Position numbers and translations under genes: made by a program. From Vanessa cardui (Eukaryota > Arthropoda > Insecta > Lepidoptera > Nymphalidae), in NCBI RefSeq assembly GCF_905220365.1, contig NC_061153.1:1632001-1696000 (forward strand): 64,000 nt of DNA. Direction: 5' to 3'. Under the pieces are notes generated by a model that was not told the origin of the DNA, ran no database searches, and saw only the letters and a program-made list of their open reading frames with translations. Positions 53,476 to 64,000 of this stretch are shown here, one piece after another. Each line of letters starts with the position of its first letter. Positions within the stretch are counted from its first letter, which is position 1.

Positions 53476-54005
53476 TACTCCCTTCTATACGACGAAACCG
53501 TTGCAAGTTGGAGACGTTGGAGCTGTGGACTTGTGAATGTGGCAGCATGATTAAAGATCGCCCAATGAGAAAGTGTGAAGGAGTCAAAGGGGTAAGGTTA
53601 AACTCTAGGTGAAGGCGCTGCTCTGGTAGGTTACCCATAATCGGTCGAATTGTATTAGCCTTAATCCTACAACACCTAACGCAATGATGTGTAACCCTTT
53701 TTGCTAAGTTTCGTCTCCCAATAGGCCAATAGTGATGACGAATACTGGCAAGTAGCAATTGAGGTTCGGCGTGCATTAGTTTGATATGGTACATGTTAAA
53801 TAATAATTTACAAATGTGGTGAGAGCTTGATAAAAGAATGGGGTGCTTAACGTTATAATCGTAAAATGAATTTTTAAGTCTGCCTCCTATGCGAATTAAT
53901 TTTGTATCCATGTCTAAGAACGGCGATAGGGATAACAATTTATTTTTTGCAGGTAACGGTTTACCTGAAATTAACAATTTGTATTCTTCGGGAAATGACT
54001 CCCGT
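53476..54005 (-). pseudogene. BEL integrase, core deleted
   Basis: From ~54005: KLLISGKPLPAKNKLLSLSP, LIRIGGRLKNSFYDYNVKHP, the zinc finger (YHIKLMHAEPQLLLASIRHH, then VTHHCVRCCRIK) and MGNLPEQRL. It then jumps to LTPLTPSHFLIGRSL and NLQRFRRIE. The whole D,D-E core expected between them is missing, a deletion of several hundred bases. It ends at the Copia border. Confidence 0.87.
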
Positions 54006-54201
54006 TGACTATGTTTTAATATTTGATTTAAAGATAAATTTAATTCAAATTACTTTAATTCCGCATTCAGATGACTGTTTTTTACATTTATTTATAAAAC
54101 GCAAGATATATGAAACGACTCTCTGTAATTTATTAAAGCTGAATAATTAGAATAAAAATTTAAAAACATGTTTTCTTGTTTAATGTCAACATGATGAGAA
54201 A

Positions 54202-56073
54202 CTACAATTTCAGATGTATTATTTTATAATTGATGAGGGAAGTTAGGCCAAGAAGATGGACTTTTTTGTAAAAACTGTGGACCTGACCACCACAAAGAAG
54301 ATGATGACAACTTGTCAGCTCTAAGTCCGCGCGAAGCGAGGTCTGCGGGGTTCTCAAGAGACGGAACGTAACGCCATGAACATGGGACATGTCTTGAATT
54401 TCACAAACGCGATGACGAACAAAGGCTTTAAGTTGAGTTGGCGATGTAGATAGCCAACCCAAGACGATTGTAGAGTCACACCAAAATATGGACTCGTCGA
54501 TATGTAGAGTCAATGATTGACATACCTTTGTATGTAAGCGTGACCCTAATAATGCAGCGCAAAGTTCCAGCCGAGGCATCGTGGTTGGCTTGATTGGAGC
54601 CACCTTAATCTTAGCAGTAAGAAGATGCACGTGAACTCTGCCATCCAATGACTCGCTGCGAACATATACACATGCACCATAAGCCTTTTCAGAGGCATCT
54701 GAAAACACATGGAGTTGTATAGTTTTTGGCGAGTCACAAACCACCCATCTAGGTATTTGTATGGCATTTAAAAGGGGTAAACTTTTTTGAAAGTCGCACC
54801 AAATACTTTGAATGTTAGCTGGAACAGGCTCGTCCCATGAACATTTAGCAAGCCAAAGTTGTTGCATAAGTATTTTTGCTTCAGCTATGCAGGGAACCAC
54901 AAGACCGATGGGGTCAAAAATTTGTACGATGACTGATAATATTTGACGTTTTGTGACCTTCTCAGTGGAAGTTAAATTAATAAAAAATGAAAATGTGTCA
55001 CGAGAACACTGCCAGTTAAGACCTAATGTCTTAGACATCTCGTTGTTGCTAAGATCTACGATATCTGATATACCATGATTACCGTATAGAGACACTAGTA
55101 CTTCGTTTGAGTTAGACTACCATTTCCGTAAATTATATCCAGCTGTCTGAAGAACAGCGATGATTTGGCGACATTGATTTACGGTAGCTGTAACAGACGA
55201 AGCACCAGATAAGTAATCATCAACATAGAAGTCAAGAGCTATGGTAAATTTATTTGCTTGATCTCTACTTTCTTCAGCGAGTTGAATTAAGCATCTAGTG
55301 GCTAAGAAAGGCGCTGAAGCAGTGCCATACGTCACAGTGTTTAAAGTGTATGTTTTCAAAGGATGCATAGGGCTCTCTCTCCAAAATACTTGTTGTAAGG
55401 AACGCTGGCTACTACTTACAAGTGTTTGAAGATACATCTTCTCGATGTCCGCGCTGACTACAATTTTATGCTGACGGAAACGAAGGAGAATTGTTAGCAA
55501 ATCATCTTGTAAAGTAGGGCCAATCATTTGAATGTCGTTTAATAATTTACCTGTAGTTGTCTTCGCGGAGGCATCAAACACGACTCTTAATTTTGTGGTA
55601 GAGCGCAACTCTTCTAAGACACCGTGATGAAGCAAATAATATGAAGGCTCAGATGTAGAGCCGCTTACCTGCTCTATATTCTCGCTCATGTGCCCTAAGT
55701 CGATGTATTCTCTCATGAAGTTTATGTAGAGATTTTTAAGATGACTATCTCGCTCCAGACGACGCTCGAGTGATAAAAATCGACGTTTGGCCATGGCTTT
55801 TGAATCCCCGAGCACATCAGGCGACTCTTTAAAGGGTATACTTACGACGAAACGTCCATCTGGATTACGATAAGCAGTATCTTTAAATAATTGTTCGAAT
55901 GATCGTTCTTCAGAGGTTAAATTATGTTTCATAGATACAGAATCTAACTCCCAAAAACGGCTTAAGTCGGGTTGCATATGATCAACAAGCATACATAACT
56001 CAGAAGACGAATTATAATGAGCGACTGAACCCGAAATGAGCCAACCAAATTTTGACTCTAGCAAAGTGGGCAA
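54202..56073 (-). pseudogene. BEL reverse transcriptase and RNase H
   Basis: One frame with an in-frame TAG at 55117-55119. RT: ESKFGWLISG, YYLLHHGVLEELRSTTKLRV, VVFDASAKTTTGKLLNDIQM, IVVSADIEKMYLQ (motif A), VTYGTASAPFLATRCL and catalytic FYVDDYLSGA. After the stop come the connection (FDPIGLVVPCIAEAK) and RNase H (LHVFSDASEKAYGACVYV, MPRLELCAALL, FWCDSTIVLGWL). A one-base loss near 54385 moves the end (WRYVPSLENPADLASRG) into another frame. A frameshift near 56140 separates it from protease. Confidence 0.9.
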
Positions 56074-56077
56074 ATGT

Positions 56078-56899
56078 TTACCTAATGCAATACGATTCGC
56101 GCCTATTATGCTCCAAAAGACTTCCGCGCCAACAAGTATGTATGTCTATTGACGACGGAACATGGTAGTTAGGATCGGCAAGAAGAATGTTCGTAGGTAT
56201 AGGTATACTACTTACGTCGATATACGAATTACGAATTGAAGATGAAATTTTTGAGAGAACTAGGCAATTAATTTTAATTGTGAAATCTCCCTTGAAAGAT
56301 TGAATGGAGATTGAACAAGTTTGCGAACTATCAGATGTTTGTTGATTAATACCAATAACCCTAGAAGGATTATAATAAGTAGAAATATGAAGCTTACGAA
56401 TTAAGTCATCGGAAATGAAATTAACCGTGCTTCCATTATCCAATAAGACTCTCGCAGTATGGAGGTTGCCCTTGGCGTCCACCACCTTCACGAGCGCTGT
56501 GGAAAGGAGAACAACAGACGAATTAGACGAGTTATTTACAGAAAGAGAAATGTTTGGTGTGTCGTGAGAAATTGCACTATTCTCTATATGAAGTAAAGTG
56601 TTATGTTTTTCACGACAATATTTGCAATGGCCTAATTTGCACTTCGAGGCATTGTGACCTGGACGAAGACAATTAAGACATACTTTGACTTCGTGAGCTT
56701 TTTTAATGCGTGATTGTACAGATAAGTTTTTAAATTTTTCACATGCAAAAATAAAATGATTTTGATGACATAGAGGACATGATATATTTTTTATTTTATT
56801 TTCAGTTGATACTACGAAACTTTTAGATCTATTATTAATGTTATTCTTAAATTCGCTTTTCAATTTTAATGAATTTGACTCCTCTAGAGTCTCTAGCAA
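56078..56899 (-). pseudogene. BEL gag zinc-knuckle region and protease
   Basis: ETLEESNSLKLKSEFKN, then CPLCHQNHFIFACEKF, CLNCLRPGHNASKC and CKYCREKHNTLLH, the knuckle series usual in BEL/Pao. The protease follows with TARVLLDNGSTVNFIS (D-N-G in place of the usual D-S/T-G) and NILLADPNYHVPSSIDI. Beyond that a frameshift near 56140 puts the end of the domain (ILVGAEVFW) in the RT frame. Confidence 0.87.
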
Positions 56900-57782
56900 G
56901 TCTATTACTTAAAAATGAAATAAATAGTGAAAGTGTAGGAGGCTCAGACAAGGTATTTCTGTGCTCTTCCCACTCACGACTCGTTACTTGGTCTAACTTG
57001 GATGCCATAATGTGTATTACTAGTGTGTCCCAGTACTAAACAGGTTGATCGAGTGTTAAAAGGGCTCTCAGATTTTTATTTGTTGTGTCGATAATATGAC
57101 GTAAACACTTACTGGACTCTCTGCTGATTGCGTCCACATTAAAGAGTGCTTGCACATGGTTGTTGACAAGTAATCTTTTATTGTCAAACCTCTCACAGAG
57201 TAACCGCCAGGCAGCGTCATAGTTATCTGATTTAAAGTGTAAATTGTCTATAACTAATAATGCACTACCCATTAATGAAGCTCGAAGATAATGTAACTTA
57301 TTTATTTTATCAATGTTATTATTATTGTGAATTATTGAAATAAAAGTATCTCTAAATTCCAACCAATCATGATAGCTACCGGAAAATTTTGGCAAATCAA
57401 TCTAAGGTAAACGTACTGAGCTTTGTGTTTGTGTGTTATTAGCACAAGAACCCACCTCGGAATTGGCATCCGCCTTGAGAAATTGTCGAGAACTGCTTAT
57501 CAGCTGGCGCGCAGAGGCCACCAAGTTGTAGAACTGAGTCTCAAATTCTTCACGCTCCGTATATTGTTCTTCAAGAACGTCCGCCAACGTTTCCAAGTCA
57601 TTCTGTAGTGCGTCGTATTTTTCGTATAAGCCTTCGAAAATGTTAAGTCGATATTCAATTTCAATGACTTGCAATTCACTTAACTTTTCACAAGATTTTG
57701 AAAAATTGATATAAGATGCAAACTGAGTAAGCTTAGCTTTTATTGATGCACGCTTCTTAATTAAGCTTTTAAAATCAGACAT
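56900..57782 (-). pseudogene. BEL gag, N-terminal part
   Basis: ATG at 57782 (MSDFKSLIKKRASIKAKLT). Coiled-coil stretch to ~57420, TAG at 57402-57404, then in the same frame LPKFSGSYHDWLEFRDTFI, LHYLRASLMGSALLVIDNL and WRLLCERFDNKRLLVNNHV, a second TAG at 57036-57038, YWDTLVIHIMASKLDQVT and WEEH. These are BEL gag (DUF1759-like) motifs. A frameshift near 56900 leads to the knuckle region. Confidence 0.88.
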
Positions 57783-58580
57783 TTTTTTTTAGAAAATCTG
57801 AGCAAAAATAAAAATAAGCAAAGCTTAACTAGCCTATTAAGCAAAGTCACTATCCTGCGAAGCTTAGCAATGAAATGTGCAATGAAGATATCGCTATAAA
57901 TTTTTTTCAGGCCCAAAGCGTGTCAATCAAAAGTGCTTAGTAATGTTATGAAGTTTATCTAATGCAAACACAACTTAAAATAAACAAAAAAATGATTGCG
58001 TATTCTGATGAAAACAATTAAATAAGCTTTTTTATGGGATGGATGAAGAGATGAAAATGCGAAAAAATATGAAGAAAAATGAATATAAATAAAATGAAAA
58101 ACAAAGAAAAAATATAAAATGTGACAATAATGATATGGAATGTAATGTAAATGGATTGAAGATATGAAAATGATTATGGGAATGAAAATGGATGATTATG
58201 AGAAAATAAAAGGAAATATATGGAACAATCTCACGGGTTTTCTTTGCAATCCACTGATGACTGCGGCGTGTAGAACTATGTCAATCTTCTGTACACGATG
58301 ACAAACCAATGTCGTAAAATTGCTTCTTTTCTGATGGTCTTTGTTCTCGTTGTCCTAATGATCCTATTTCTTACTGCGCCCAACGACGTGAAATCCTCCA
58401 AGACGGTTGATATAAATCCGTGTAGTCTTCCACGACGTCTAAAAGCAGAAAACTGAAGCGAGACTTCGATGACGATGTCTTGAACCCGATGACCGCGCCC
58501 TAACGGTGGCCGTTCAAAGTTCGACTTCTTGACGATCTTGACCTACGGCAGCTATCCAATTTTGAGGCTCGATGGACCAA
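57783..58580 (-). other. BEL untranslated leader
   Basis: About 800 bp between the 5' LTR and the gag start, A-rich on the plus strand, no ORF of note. On the minus strand it begins TTGGTCCATCGAGCC next to the LTR, a candidate primer-binding site (TGG...); I could not name the tRNA. Confidence 0.65.
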
Positions 58581-58843
58581 TGTTGGAGTCGATAGCTCGG
58601 TGGAGAAGAATAAAAGAAAGTGGCCTGTATAAAATGTTGTAATTCGCGATCAACGTAGTACAAGTGAAGAAAGATGGGAACGTGATGCGTGTGCGCGTCG
58701 AGCGATGTTTCAGCTGACTACTAGACGGGCTTTGGCCGTCGCGGTGCCCCCCCCCTGCCGCTCGGGCAATGACCGCTGCGTCCCTTTCTGTAGTACGCGT
58801 GCACTCTCGCTCACTCGCTCCATGTTGAGTGGATGACTCAACA
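58581..58843 (-). repeat. BEL LTR (5' LTR on the minus strand)
   Basis: 263 bp, the partner of 49548-49804. On the minus strand it begins TGTTGAGTCATCC and would carry the promoter. The flanking CCAAG at 58844-58848 is the second copy of the target duplication. Confidence 0.95.
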
Positions 58844-60710
58844 CCAAGATCTTTTGTGGGTAAATCAGCTGCCACTGAGCTTTTGCATAGTTTAACTCCT
58901 GATTTTGTATCTCCAAAGGAACCTTATTTTAAAGTTATTAAAAATAATTTAGACATACAAATCTCTAGACAAGAGTTAGAACATTGCTTGCTTCACAAAG
59001 ATACATCTCCCGGAAGTGATAATATTTCTTATTCGATGTTGGCTCATTTACCTTTCAATGGAAAATCCATTTTGCTAAAAATTTTTAATTATTTTTATTC
59101 AATTAGCTTTGTACCACAGTGGCAAGATGTTACCATCGTTGCAATCCCAAAGCCGGGAAGAAATCCAGAGTCTTTTGGCTCTTTACGTCCCATATCCCTC
59201 ATGTCATGTATATGTAAAGTATTCCATAGTATTTTAATTAGACGACTGGAGTGGTACATAGAAAGGAATAAACTACTGTCTCCGGATACCGTTGGCTTTA
59301 GAAGATGTCGTTCTACTTTAGATAACCTCAGTAAGTTTATTGATATTAACAATGCCTACAATAATGTCGATGTGATTAGTTTAATTCATATTATGCAGCA
59401 ACTTGGCATTAATACTAAAATTTGTAAGTATGTATGGAATTTTTTAAAAGAGAGACATGTAAAAATTATAGTAGGTACTTCTACTTATTGTAGAAATACT
59501 TGTTGCGGTTTGGCACAGCGAGATCCCCTTTCACCTCTCCTTTTCAATGTCGCTACCAGTAACATCTGCAAAATTATAAATAATGTATTTATCTCGCAAT
59601 ATGCAGACGATTTCGTTCTATATATTATGTGTGATAACGTACACGAAGGAAGACTACAATTACAAATAGCAATTAATAGATTTACTGAATTACTTGCATT
59701 TATTGGTTTAGAAATTTCCACAGAAAAAAGCAAATTATGTGTTTTTAAAAGAGGTTATCGCAGACAATCGGTATGTGTATCTATCAATGGAATTCAGATG
59801 CAAACTGTTGATTATGTGAAGTATTTAGGACTATGGCTAGATAGATCACTACGATGGTCTAAACATATTAAAGAACTATAAAATAACTGTCTTAGATTAA
59901 TAAATTTGTTTAAAATATTAGCAGGCTCGGACTGGGGCATTCATCCGGTTCATTTAAGAAGAATTTACATCGCTATGATAAGAAGCAAATTAGATTATGC
60001 TTCCTTTTTGTATGGAAATAGTTGCAAAACTCACTTAGATATGCTAGATAAGATCCAAAATCAATGTATGCGTATAATCGGAGGATTTATAAAAACTACT
60101 GCTATACACATAATGGAAAATGAACTCTCACTAGAACCATTACAATTTCGTAGGCTGTATTTAGCTGGAAAGTTTTGGCTAAAAAGCAAATCTTTTAATG
60201 ACAATGGAATTGTTGAAATAATGGAAAAATTAGGTACTTTGTGTCAGGGTAGTAGTTATTGGAGACATAGGAATATGCCCCTACTTGCTTTCACTCATAA
60301 TAAATTAAGAAATATGTCCTTTCACTCCAATAAACAATTGGAAATGTATACTTTACAGACATGGGTCAGCAATGTGGATCTTTCAGGTGTAGTGGAACCA
60401 GAAATACAAGGAATTAATAAGAATAAAAAGAAGTATGAATTAACGCAACTTAAGCAAATTTGTGAAAGTTTTTTAGATTTGATTTATTATGATTTCCATA
60501 AGCTTTACACGGACGGATCTAAAATTAAAATCTTGGTAGTGGGGTTGCGATCTATGACTCTCAGAAAAATACAAACATTCAGTTAAGTGTTAATGCTAAT
60601 ATTTCAATAATGTATACAGAATTGATTGCTATTGCGGAAGCTATCTCTTATATTAATTCTTTGGAGGATGGGAAATACGTTATTTTAACAGATTCTATAA
60701 ATAAAATTTT
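58844..60710 (+). pseudogene. LINE-I ORF2, reverse transcriptase and RNase H
   Basis: Continues from 49547: RSFVGKSAATELLHSLTP, SPGSDNISYSMLAHLP, IAIPKPGRNPESFGSLRPIS, DTVGFRRCRSTLDNLSKF, then IDINNAYNNVDV with ~30 residues apparently lost before it, CGLAQRDPLSPLLFN (usual form GLPQGDPLSP), and catalytic QYADDFVLYI. TAA at 59879-59881 interrupts the frame, which goes on with NLFKILAGSDWG and RSKLDYASFLYGN. RNase H starts at LYTDGSK (~60510); a frameshift near 60530 leads to GVAIYDSQKN, MYTELIAIAEAISYI and LTDSI, where it is cut. Confidence 0.87.
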
Positions 60711-60712
60711 AA

Positions 60713-61363
60713 CAAAAAGAAAAACCGACTTCAAACAAAACAGTATTTTAAAACAAATTAAAATGCACTAAAAAGTAATAAAAATAATTGCATATTTAAC
60801 ATATTTTTGAGAGTTCTCCTAGGTAAAATTAAATGAAAAATATTAGACTACTTAAAAGTCGATTTACGATTATATAACGTAGTTATAGTTATTGTTATAT
60901 TTGGAGCCGGTGTCAGCCACAGGCACACGCTTCAACAATCAAAAGAAAGAAGCGATACGAGCCTCTTGATTGACCCAGTATAATATCGTATAAAAGGTAA
61001 TTTGTAAGAAACATTTCTTAAAGTATTCGCGTATTGTTTTTTGTTTGGTATAGTATAGGGTTGGCTTTTACCGATTCAACGTTCGGACGTCGTCGACTGA
61101 GGTTGTGTTGAATAGTGCGATAAGATTTTACGATTGAAGATTTAAAACGACACCTGCTTGCCGGTTTTCGTTATCTCTGACGCGTAACATCTGGACTATT
61201 GTCTTTGTTTATCGGACACTTGTTTTGTTTAAGGATTGGTTCTATTGTTGTTGTGGAATAGATCTTTTTAGATCTTAATTGTTTCAGTTTAATATTTATT
61301 ATTGTATATAAATATTTTCGTTTGTTTTATTGTTTTGTTTATAGATGTTTTTCGTTTTCGGCG
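60713..61363 (+). other. Repeat debris and 5' UTR of the R1-clade element
   Basis: Starts with aaaaaccgacttcaaac and a segment containing ggagccggtgtcagccac (near 60905), both of which I associate with dispersed repeats of Lepidoptera; no ORF. From about 61000 the sequence is probably the 5' UTR of the next element, though its start cannot be fixed. No rDNA or (TTAGG)n target sequence is visible. Confidence 0.5.
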
Positions 61364-63172
61364 ATGGACGTCGACACTGAGTTGTCGTCCGACGCCCTGG
61401 TTCGTAGAAAACGGCCTTATGGGGGCCTTGCTATTTATAACTCCGACTCTGAAACGGAGACGGAGATGAGGTTGGCTGCGAAGAGCAAGCCTGCGATTCG
61501 CGGCAAAACCGCGAAAGGACGGGGTAGTGGCCTCGCTCGGGCAAAGGCTGAGCTGAAAGCCAAGGCCAGCGAGGCCAGAGAGGAGGCTTTCGAGCGGTCT
61601 CTGCGTAGTCGGGCGTTTCGTAAGGACGCTCCACAGGTTGTCGTGGACTCCGAGGAATCCTCATCCTCGGATGTACACACTGAAGATCCCACGAAGATGG
61701 GAGCAGAGGAACTCCGGGCACAAGCTGGCCGAAGCGCAGCCCTAATTTTGGAGGTGGCCCAAAAGTCCACCAATTTAAAAGGTGGCTTTGCAAAGAGGCT
61801 GAAGGAGTCGGCGGCTGCACTACAGGGCATTGTAGATGCCTTAGCAGCTCGGACAGAAGCGGAGGAGACGCAAAAGCTCCGTGCCGATAATGGCCGCCTG
61901 CGCAAAGAGGTGGACAGCCTAAAGGCCGAGGTAAAGGCTCACCGCCGCGAGTTTGCGGAAATGCGGACCAAGGTGGCAGGGGCAAGTGATGCTTCCGGCT
62001 CGGCACAGGATGCTCAAATGGAGAGATTTAAAGCCTCCATAATTTCTTCGGTCGGCGACATGATCAACGCACGGTTTGCCGCACTAGAGGAACGGTTGCC
62101 TCCCGCAAAAATACATCGCCCTCCGTTAGCTGCGGATAAGAGGCGGGAGGTGGCGCAGCAGATTGCTACGCCCTACACGCAGGCTGTCCAGCCTGCTCCA
62201 CTGCCGAAAGCTGCACACGCGCCAAAACGGGCGCCACCTGCTGTTCCGACGGCATCTATTGCTGGTCCCTCAGGCGTCCAGCCTACGTCGGAGATAACTC
62301 CGCCACAGATCGTCCAGGAGGTGTCCTGGTCCACTGTGGTTAAAAAGGGAAAGAAGGGAAAGCAGGCTTCCCTCCCGACTGTTGCAACCACCACAGTTGC
62401 GCCTATGGTGCCTAAGGCAGGACAAGCAACTAAGCCTAAGCTGTCCGCGCCTCGTACAGCTGCAGTGGTATTAACTCTGCAGCCGGAAGTGGAGAAGAAA
62501 GGCATCACGTATGCTCAGGTCTTGGAGCGCGCTGAGCAGAGCGTGAAACTCCAAGACCTTGGGATCAATGGTGGGCTCAAAGTTCGACGCTCAGCGACGG
62601 GGGCCAGAGTGTTGGAGCTGCCGAAAGCACAGACGGAACAGGCAGAGAAACTAGCCGACAAGCTCCGTACGGTGCTGGATGGAGTGGCCAACGTTGCTCG
62701 CCCCATAAGAAAGGTGGACATCAAGGTGACAGGGTTAGACGACTCCGTCACTAATGATAAAATTATTGCCGCAGTCGTTCGCGAGGGGAGTTGCCCCGCT
62801 GAAACGGTAAGGTGCGGGGATATTTCACGAGGACCTGGTTCCATGGGTATGGTCTTCGTGTCTTGTCCAATAACTGCGGCAAAAAAGCTGGCCGACACCG
62901 GTCGTCTTTTGGTTGGGTGGAGCTCGGCCAGAGTGTACGTGATGGAGCAGCGCCCTCTGCGCTGCTACAAGTGCATGGGTCTAGGCCATACAAGGTTGCT
63001 CTGCCCATTCAGTGCGGAACGAGGAAGCCTTTGCTACCGGTGCGGCGTTGATGGACACAAATCGTCTACATGTACCGGGAAGCTGCGCTGCGTAGTATGC
63101 GCAGACGCCGGCAAGCCCTCCGGGCACGTGATGGGGTCTAAAGAATGTAGCCCCCCCCATCACGAAAGGTAA
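61364..63172 (+). pseudogene. R1-clade LINE ORF1: gag-like zinc-knuckle protein, frameshifted end
   Basis: ATG at 61364 (MDVDTELSSDALVRRKRPYG); the frame is open upstream but without an ATG. A charged N-terminus, then a long coiled coil near 165-225 (AEETQKLRADNGRLRKEVDS), a Pro/Ala/Lys-rich middle, a core near 380-500 (KVDIKVTGLDDSVTND, RGPGSMGMVFVSCP) and three knuckles: CYKCMGLGHTRLLC, CYRCGVDGHKSSTC and CVVCADAGKPSGHVMGSKEC. The stop at 63172 follows a C8 run (63151-63158). With seven C's the frame would run 25 codons further and end in TGA at 63246-63248, overlapping the ORF2 ATG. GC-rich, unlike its AT-rich surroundings. Confidence 0.88.
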
Positions 63173-63244
63173 GGTGGCCCTCGCTACTCAGACTACCAAT
63201 AACGTCGGACGACGCCAGGCTGAGGAGGAAGCTGCAATGTCAAC

Positions 63245-64000
63245 ATGAGCGCAGACTTCAGCTTCCTTCAGACGAATATCAACCACTGCGCCGGGGCTCA
63301 GGATCTTCTACTGCAGTCCATGGCGGAGTGGCAGGTAGACCTGGCGGTGGCCTGTGAACCCTACTACGTCCCTCCCCTACCTCACTGGCTGGGAGACTTG
63401 GACGACACCGTAGCGGTCCTCACGAGGAGCGGAACGGGCCCCCCCCTCTCACTCATCGAAAGGGGTTCGGGCTACGTAGTCGTGGGGTGGGGGGAGTACG
63501 TCGTCGTCGGGACGTACTTCTCCCCTAACCGCAGCCTGGCTGAGTTCGAGACCTATCTCGGCTTGGTCAGAGCTGCGGTGGCCAGGCAGTCGCCGAAACC
63601 GATAATGGTTCTCGGCGACTTAAACGCGAAGTCGCGTGCCTGGGGTAACCCTGTCACGAATCCGCGAGGGAGGGCCGTCCAAGTGTGGGCCTTGCTCTCC
63701 AACCTGTCCCTTCTCAACAGGGGACAGGTTCACACCTGCGTTCGCCATCACGGGGGTTCCGTGGTGGACGTTTCGTTCGCCACTGCTGTCGTAGCACGCA
63801 GAGTGGTTGATTGGAGAGTGGAGGAGGAGGTGGAGACTCTATCGGATCACCGGTACATCCGATTTGAGATCTCCACTTCTCGCAGGCCGGCGGAACCCCA
63901 GAGGGTGCCGACCACGTTGCCGAGGTGGACTCTCGGCCAGGTCGATCGAGAGCTGGTCAAGGAGGCCGCAATCGTGCAGCGGTGGGGTTCCGCAGCGTGG
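63245..64000 (+). CDS. R1-clade LINE ORF2: endonuclease, cut by the window end
   Basis: ATG at 63245, open for 252 codons to the window edge. APE-type endonuclease: FLQTNINHCAGAQDLLLQSM (the R1-typical N-terminus), LAVACEPYYVPPL, VVVGTYFSPNRSLAEF, MVLGDLNAKSRAWGN (catalytic D and N), GGSVVDVSFATA and ETLSDHRYIRFEI (S-D-H). All endonuclease catalytic positions are present. R1-clade enzymes usually cut defined targets (28S rDNA, telomeric repeats, microsatellites), but the target of this family cannot be seen. RT should follow beyond 64000. Confidence 0.92.
   Translation, partial: MSADFSFLQTNINHCAGAQDLLLQSMAEWQVDLAVACEPYYVPPLPHWLGDLDDTVAVLTRSGTGPPLSLIERGSGYVVVGWGEYVVVGTYFSPNRSLAEFETYLGLVRAAVARQSPKPIMVLGDLNAKSRAWGNPVTNPRGRAVQVWALLSNLSLLNRGQVHTCVRHHGGSVVDVSFATAVVARRVVDWRVEEEVETLSDHRYIRFEISTSRRPAEPQRVPTTLPRWTLGQVDRELVKEAAIVQRWGSAAW

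Larger units (their letters stand above)
49548..58843 (-). mobile_element. BEL/Pao LTR retrotransposon with both LTRs and 5-bp TSD
   Basis: Bounded by LTRs at 49548-49804 and 58581-58843, each starting TG and ending CA, and flanked by CCAAG at 49543-49547 and 58844-58848. Coding on the minus strand runs gag, zinc knuckles, protease, RT, RNase H, integrase and the DUF5641-like C-terminus. A Copia element (50059-53474) splits it near its 3' end. The LTRs differ by about eight substitutions and two small indels by eye, roughly 3%. Confidence 0.95.
46880..60712 (+). mobile_element. LINE-I: I-group LINE with RNase H, split by BEL
   Basis: ORF1 with zinc knuckles (46966-48387), ORF2 endonuclease (48390-49547), then after a 9.3-kb BEL insertion RT and RNase H (58844-60710). 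The RNase H domain after RT places it in the I/R1-related group that retains RNase H. The reading frame joins exactly across BEL when one 5-bp duplicate is removed. The 3' end is lost at ~60712 inside RNase H. Confidence 0.87.

Noticed and set aside
61000..61363. 28S rDNA target upstream of the R1-clade element
   Set aside because: No rRNA-like sequence is visible; the element belongs to the R1 clade but is not seen at the classic R1 site.

Overview
The window reads as an insect genome, most likely Lepidoptera. Its LINE 3' tails are of types I know from moths and butterflies: one ends in an ACTTGAATAAA block, one in a GCGATAAGACCGCC block followed by GTGTACAATAAA, and one in CATCAGGTAAGCCTCC. 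It also has an R1-clade LINE and a tRNA-derived SINE. I found no convincing host gene, no rRNA gene, no functional tRNA and no CRISPR array. Nearly every coding stretch belongs to a retroelement. At least nine families are present, stacked inside one another.

Layout. (1) 1-14735: a Ty3/Gypsy element (Gypsy-1) in three pieces. It is split by a LINE (LINE-A1, 503-8018), which itself carries an antisense LINE (Daphne-like-1, 1955-4473), and by a 4.5-kb block (8698-13229) of LINE and RTE debris. (2) 14808-18490: an inverted scrap of Gypsy-1, a second Daphne-like fragment and an antisense RTE element. (3) 18604-24493: an antisense Jockey element whose ORF1 is split by a Penelope-like element (PLE) with an inverted 5' end. 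(4) 24494-31645: three more LINE-A copies (Ac antisense, A2 nearly complete, A3 a 3' fragment carrying a SINE). (5) 31652-43672: a deep nest, read as Daphne-like-A fragment > LINE-X > Daphne-like-B > LINE-C (a CR1/Jockey-type element whose ORF1 has a PHD finger). (6) 43735-46875: an antisense Gypsy-2 missing most of RT and RNase H. (7) 46880-60712: an I-group LINE with RNase H, split by a complete-ended BEL/Pao element (LTRs 49548-49804 and 58581-58843, 5-bp target duplication), which is split by a Copia element. (8) 60713-64000: repeat debris, then the 5' half of an R1-clade LINE that runs off the window.

Nesting gives relative ages: hosts are older than their guests. Most elements are broken by frameshifts, nonsense codons or deletions. 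Exceptions are both ORFs of LINE-A1 (intact, but with an insertion between them), ORF1 of LINE-A2 and ORF1 of LINE-C. The nearly gene-free nested structure suggests heterochromatin, a pericentromere or a W chromosome; the sequence alone cannot decide.

I did not find a clear new biological system. The points most worth a second look are three hairpins made by short inverted duplications inside three unrelated elements, the 5'-inverted PLE, a 3' tail shared by LINEs of different families, the ORF1/ORF2 overlap of the R1-clade element, and two unclassified blocks (11986-13229 and 41216-42384). Family and clade names come from reading protein motifs by eye; no database search was run.
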